This document shows, in pieces, positions 62,908 through 64,000 of a stretch of 64,000 nucleotides of DNA (the first letter of the stretch is position 1; every line of letters begins with the position of its first letter). The DNA is taken from assembly GCF_040126305.1 (NCBI RefSeq), contig NZ_CP149510.1, forward strand, positions 355,001 through 419,000, read 5' to 3'. This stretch comes from Pararhizobium sp. A13 (GTDB lineage Bacteria > Pseudomonadota > Alphaproteobacteria > Rhizobiales > Rhizobiaceae). A model generated the notes under the pieces. The model was given only the letters and a program-made list of their open reading frames with translations, ran no database searches and was not told where the DNA came from. The position numbers and the translations under genes were made by a program.

Positions 62908-63185
62908 ACGAACTCTTCATCATCTGGTCGATTCTCGTCTCTCAGATATTGCTCGGCCTGGCGATGGGATGCGCCCTGTTTCGCATCGCCCGGGGTCCAC
63001 GCGCACAGGATCGCATCCTCGGCCTCGATGCGCTCTATATCAACGCCATGCTGCTGCTGCTGACGTTCGGAATCCGCACCGCCAATTCGATTTATTTCGA
63101 AACGGCCCTGATCATCGCTCTGCTCGGCTTCGTTTCCTCGATCGCCTTTGCCAAATTCCTGATGCGCGGCGAGGTGATCGAATGA
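62904..63185 (+). CDS. phaF: Pha antiporter subunit F
   Basis: A 93-aa MrpF-type subunit with three helices: LFIIWSILVSQILLGLAMG, ALYINAMLLLLTFGI and ALIIALLGFVSSIAFAKFLM. RIARGPRAQDRILGLDALY is the family loop. It overlaps phaE and phaG by ATGA on both sides, so its translation is tied to both neighbours. Confidence 0.95.
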   Translation: MNELFIIWSILVSQILLGLAMGCALFRIARGPRAQDRILGLDALYINAMLLLLTFGIRTANSIYFETALIIALLGFVSSIAFAKFLMRGEVIE

Positions 63186-63562
63186 GCCACCTGACCGACC
63201 TTCCGATTTGGGCGGCGATCCCGGTCTGCCTTCTGCTTCTCTCTGGCTCGGCAATCTCCCTTGTCGGCTCGATCGGGCTGATCAGGCTGAAAACCTTCTA
63301 CGGCCGCCTGCATGCGCCGACGCTCGGCTCCAGCGCCGGCACCATCCTGATCTGCCTTGCCTCGATGATCACCTTTGCCGTGCTGCAGAACCGCTGGATT
63401 TTCCATGAGGTCCTTATCGTCATCTTCGTTATCCTGACGACACCGGTGACGCTGATGCTGCTTGGGCAGGCGGCGCTCTATCGGGATCGCATCGAGGAGC
63501 GTACAGACGTGCCGCGCAAGACGGCGGGTCCGGAGCCGGATCTGTCGGCGATCGATATCTGA
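63182..63562 (+). CDS. phaG: Pha antiporter subunit G
   Basis: A 126-aa MrpG-type subunit with three membrane helices: IPVCLLLLSGSAISLVGSIG, SAGTILICLASMITFAVL and EVLIVIFVILTTPVTLMLLG. GLIRLKTFYGRLHAPTLGSS is the family signature. It closes the operon; the remaining 20 residues are a charged tail (RTDVPRKTAGPEPD). It converges on cobM with nine bases between stops. Confidence 0.95.
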   Translation: MSHLTDLPIWAAIPVCLLLLSGSAISLVGSIGLIRLKTFYGRLHAPTLGSSAGTILICLASMITFAVLQNRWIFHEVLIVIFVILTTPVTLMLLGQAALYRDRIEERTDVPRKTAGPEPDLSAIDI

Positions 63563-63571
63563 CCGCGAAGA

Positions 63572-64000
63572 CTATTCGCGGCCGCGGAAGCGGCGCTGGT
63601 AGGCGGCGTCATAGAGCGCGCTCTCGCGAAAGCCCTTAGCTTCCAGCGTCCGGCCGACGAAGATCAGGGCCGTGCGCTCAATGGGCTCCGCCGCAACCTT
63701 GGCCTCGATATCGCCAAGCGTTCCCCGCACCACGCGTTCGTCCGGCCAGGACGCCTTGACGACGATGGCAACCGGGCAGTCGGCGCCGTAAAGCGGCGTG
63801 AGTTCCTCGACCACCTGCGGAAGCGCGTGGATCGCCAAATGGATCGCCAGCGTCGCACCCGTCGCACCGAAACCGGCCAGCGTCTCGGCATTCGGCATCG
63901 GCGAGGCGCGGCCGGAAACACGGGTCAGCACGAGGCTCTGGGCCACTGCCGGAATGGTGAGTTCCCGGCCAAGGGTGGCGGCAGCAGCGGCAAAGGCCGG
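63572..64000 (-). CDS. cobM: precorrin-4 C11-methyltransferase, C-terminal part (cut by window edge)
   Basis: The frame is open to the right edge, giving 142 residues of the C-terminal half of an S-adenosylmethionine-dependent corrinoid methyltransferase. The run [20 protein letters not shown] and the segment [20 protein letters not shown] are the CobM pattern; other marks are [34 protein letters not shown] and [20 protein letters not shown] near the end. CobM adds the C11 methyl group in aerobic cobalamin synthesis. The N-terminal SAM-binding part lies beyond the window. Confidence 0.93.
   Translation of the reverse strand, partial: PAFAAAAATLGRELTIPAVAQSLVLTRVSGRASPMPNAETLAGFGATGATLAIHLAIHALPQVVEELTPLYGADCPVAIVVKASWPDERVVRGTLGDIEAKVAAEPIERTALIFVGRTLEAKGFRESALYDAAYQRRFRGRE

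Overview
The window is an ordinary chromosomal stretch of a Rhizobiales bacterium, most likely Rhizobiaceae (Rhizobium/Agrobacterium-like). The evidence is high GC, dense genes with ATGA/GTGA start-stop overlaps, a fused Pha (Mrp group 2) antiporter operon, Entner-Doudoroff aldolase, many LacI-regulated sugar loci, precorrin methyltransferase CobM, and two copies of an alphaproteobacterial palindromic intergenic repeat. I see no IS element, phage, CRISPR, tRNA or rRNA. All names come from reading translations and motifs; no database search was run.

Layout. 1-7.96 kb: DUF1007 plus a nickel/cobalt-type exporter, a GNAT acetyltransferase, a DUF533 protein, KDPG aldolase (eda), a CYTH-CHAD pair, a WYL regulator with a VOC protein, and tRNA hydroxylase TrhO. 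7.97-15 kb: a CHASE4-GGDEF-EAL protein, a two-subunit aconitase X, a GH1 beta-glucosidase with an isolated LacI-type operator, and a self-contained TetR-SnoaL-TfoX unit with a palindromic operator on its promoter. 14.9-22.5 kb: a sugar locus of unknown substrate (ABC ATPase, permease, binding protein, TIM-barrel isomerase, Gfo/Idh/MocA dehydrogenase) with a divergent LacI regulator and tandem operators. 22.6-25.5 kb: an exported HAD hydrolase with an exported sulfatase. 26.1-30 kb: a xylose operon (LacI regulator, xylB, xylA).

30.1-39.4 kb: a Tat-exported metallophosphoesterase, an EmrAB-type pump with divergent TetR and two related palindromes, an AraC/GyrI-like regulator, a TerC membrane protein behind a structured leader, and an ArsR-AHSA1-SRPBCC operon with its own palindrome. 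39.6-43.1 kb: gltX, lysS and a DUF1328 peptide. 43.2-49.6 kb: a rhizobial-type hypothetical, a DadA-like oxidoreductase, a nucleoside hydrolase, a DNA exonuclease-ATP-dependent ligase pair and a DUF3008 protein. 49.6-57.2 kb: a CHASE-PAS-GGDEF-EAL protein, a small coiled-coil protein, a NodT-type outer membrane lipoprotein and an EnvZ/OmpR-type pair. 57.5-63.6 kb: the Pha antiporter operon (phaAB, C, D, E, F, G), in which phaD carries a one-base frameshift. The right edge cuts cobM.

Most notable: the phaD frameshift; the orphan sugar locus, which has the enzyme pairing seen in 3-keto-sugar pathways; the stem-bulge-hairpin leader before terC; five loci where a regulator gene lies beside a palindrome that could be its operator; and the exported sulfatase-HAD pair. 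I found nothing that is clearly a wholly new system. The orphan sugar locus and the sulfatase-HAD pair are the best candidates for undescribed biochemistry.
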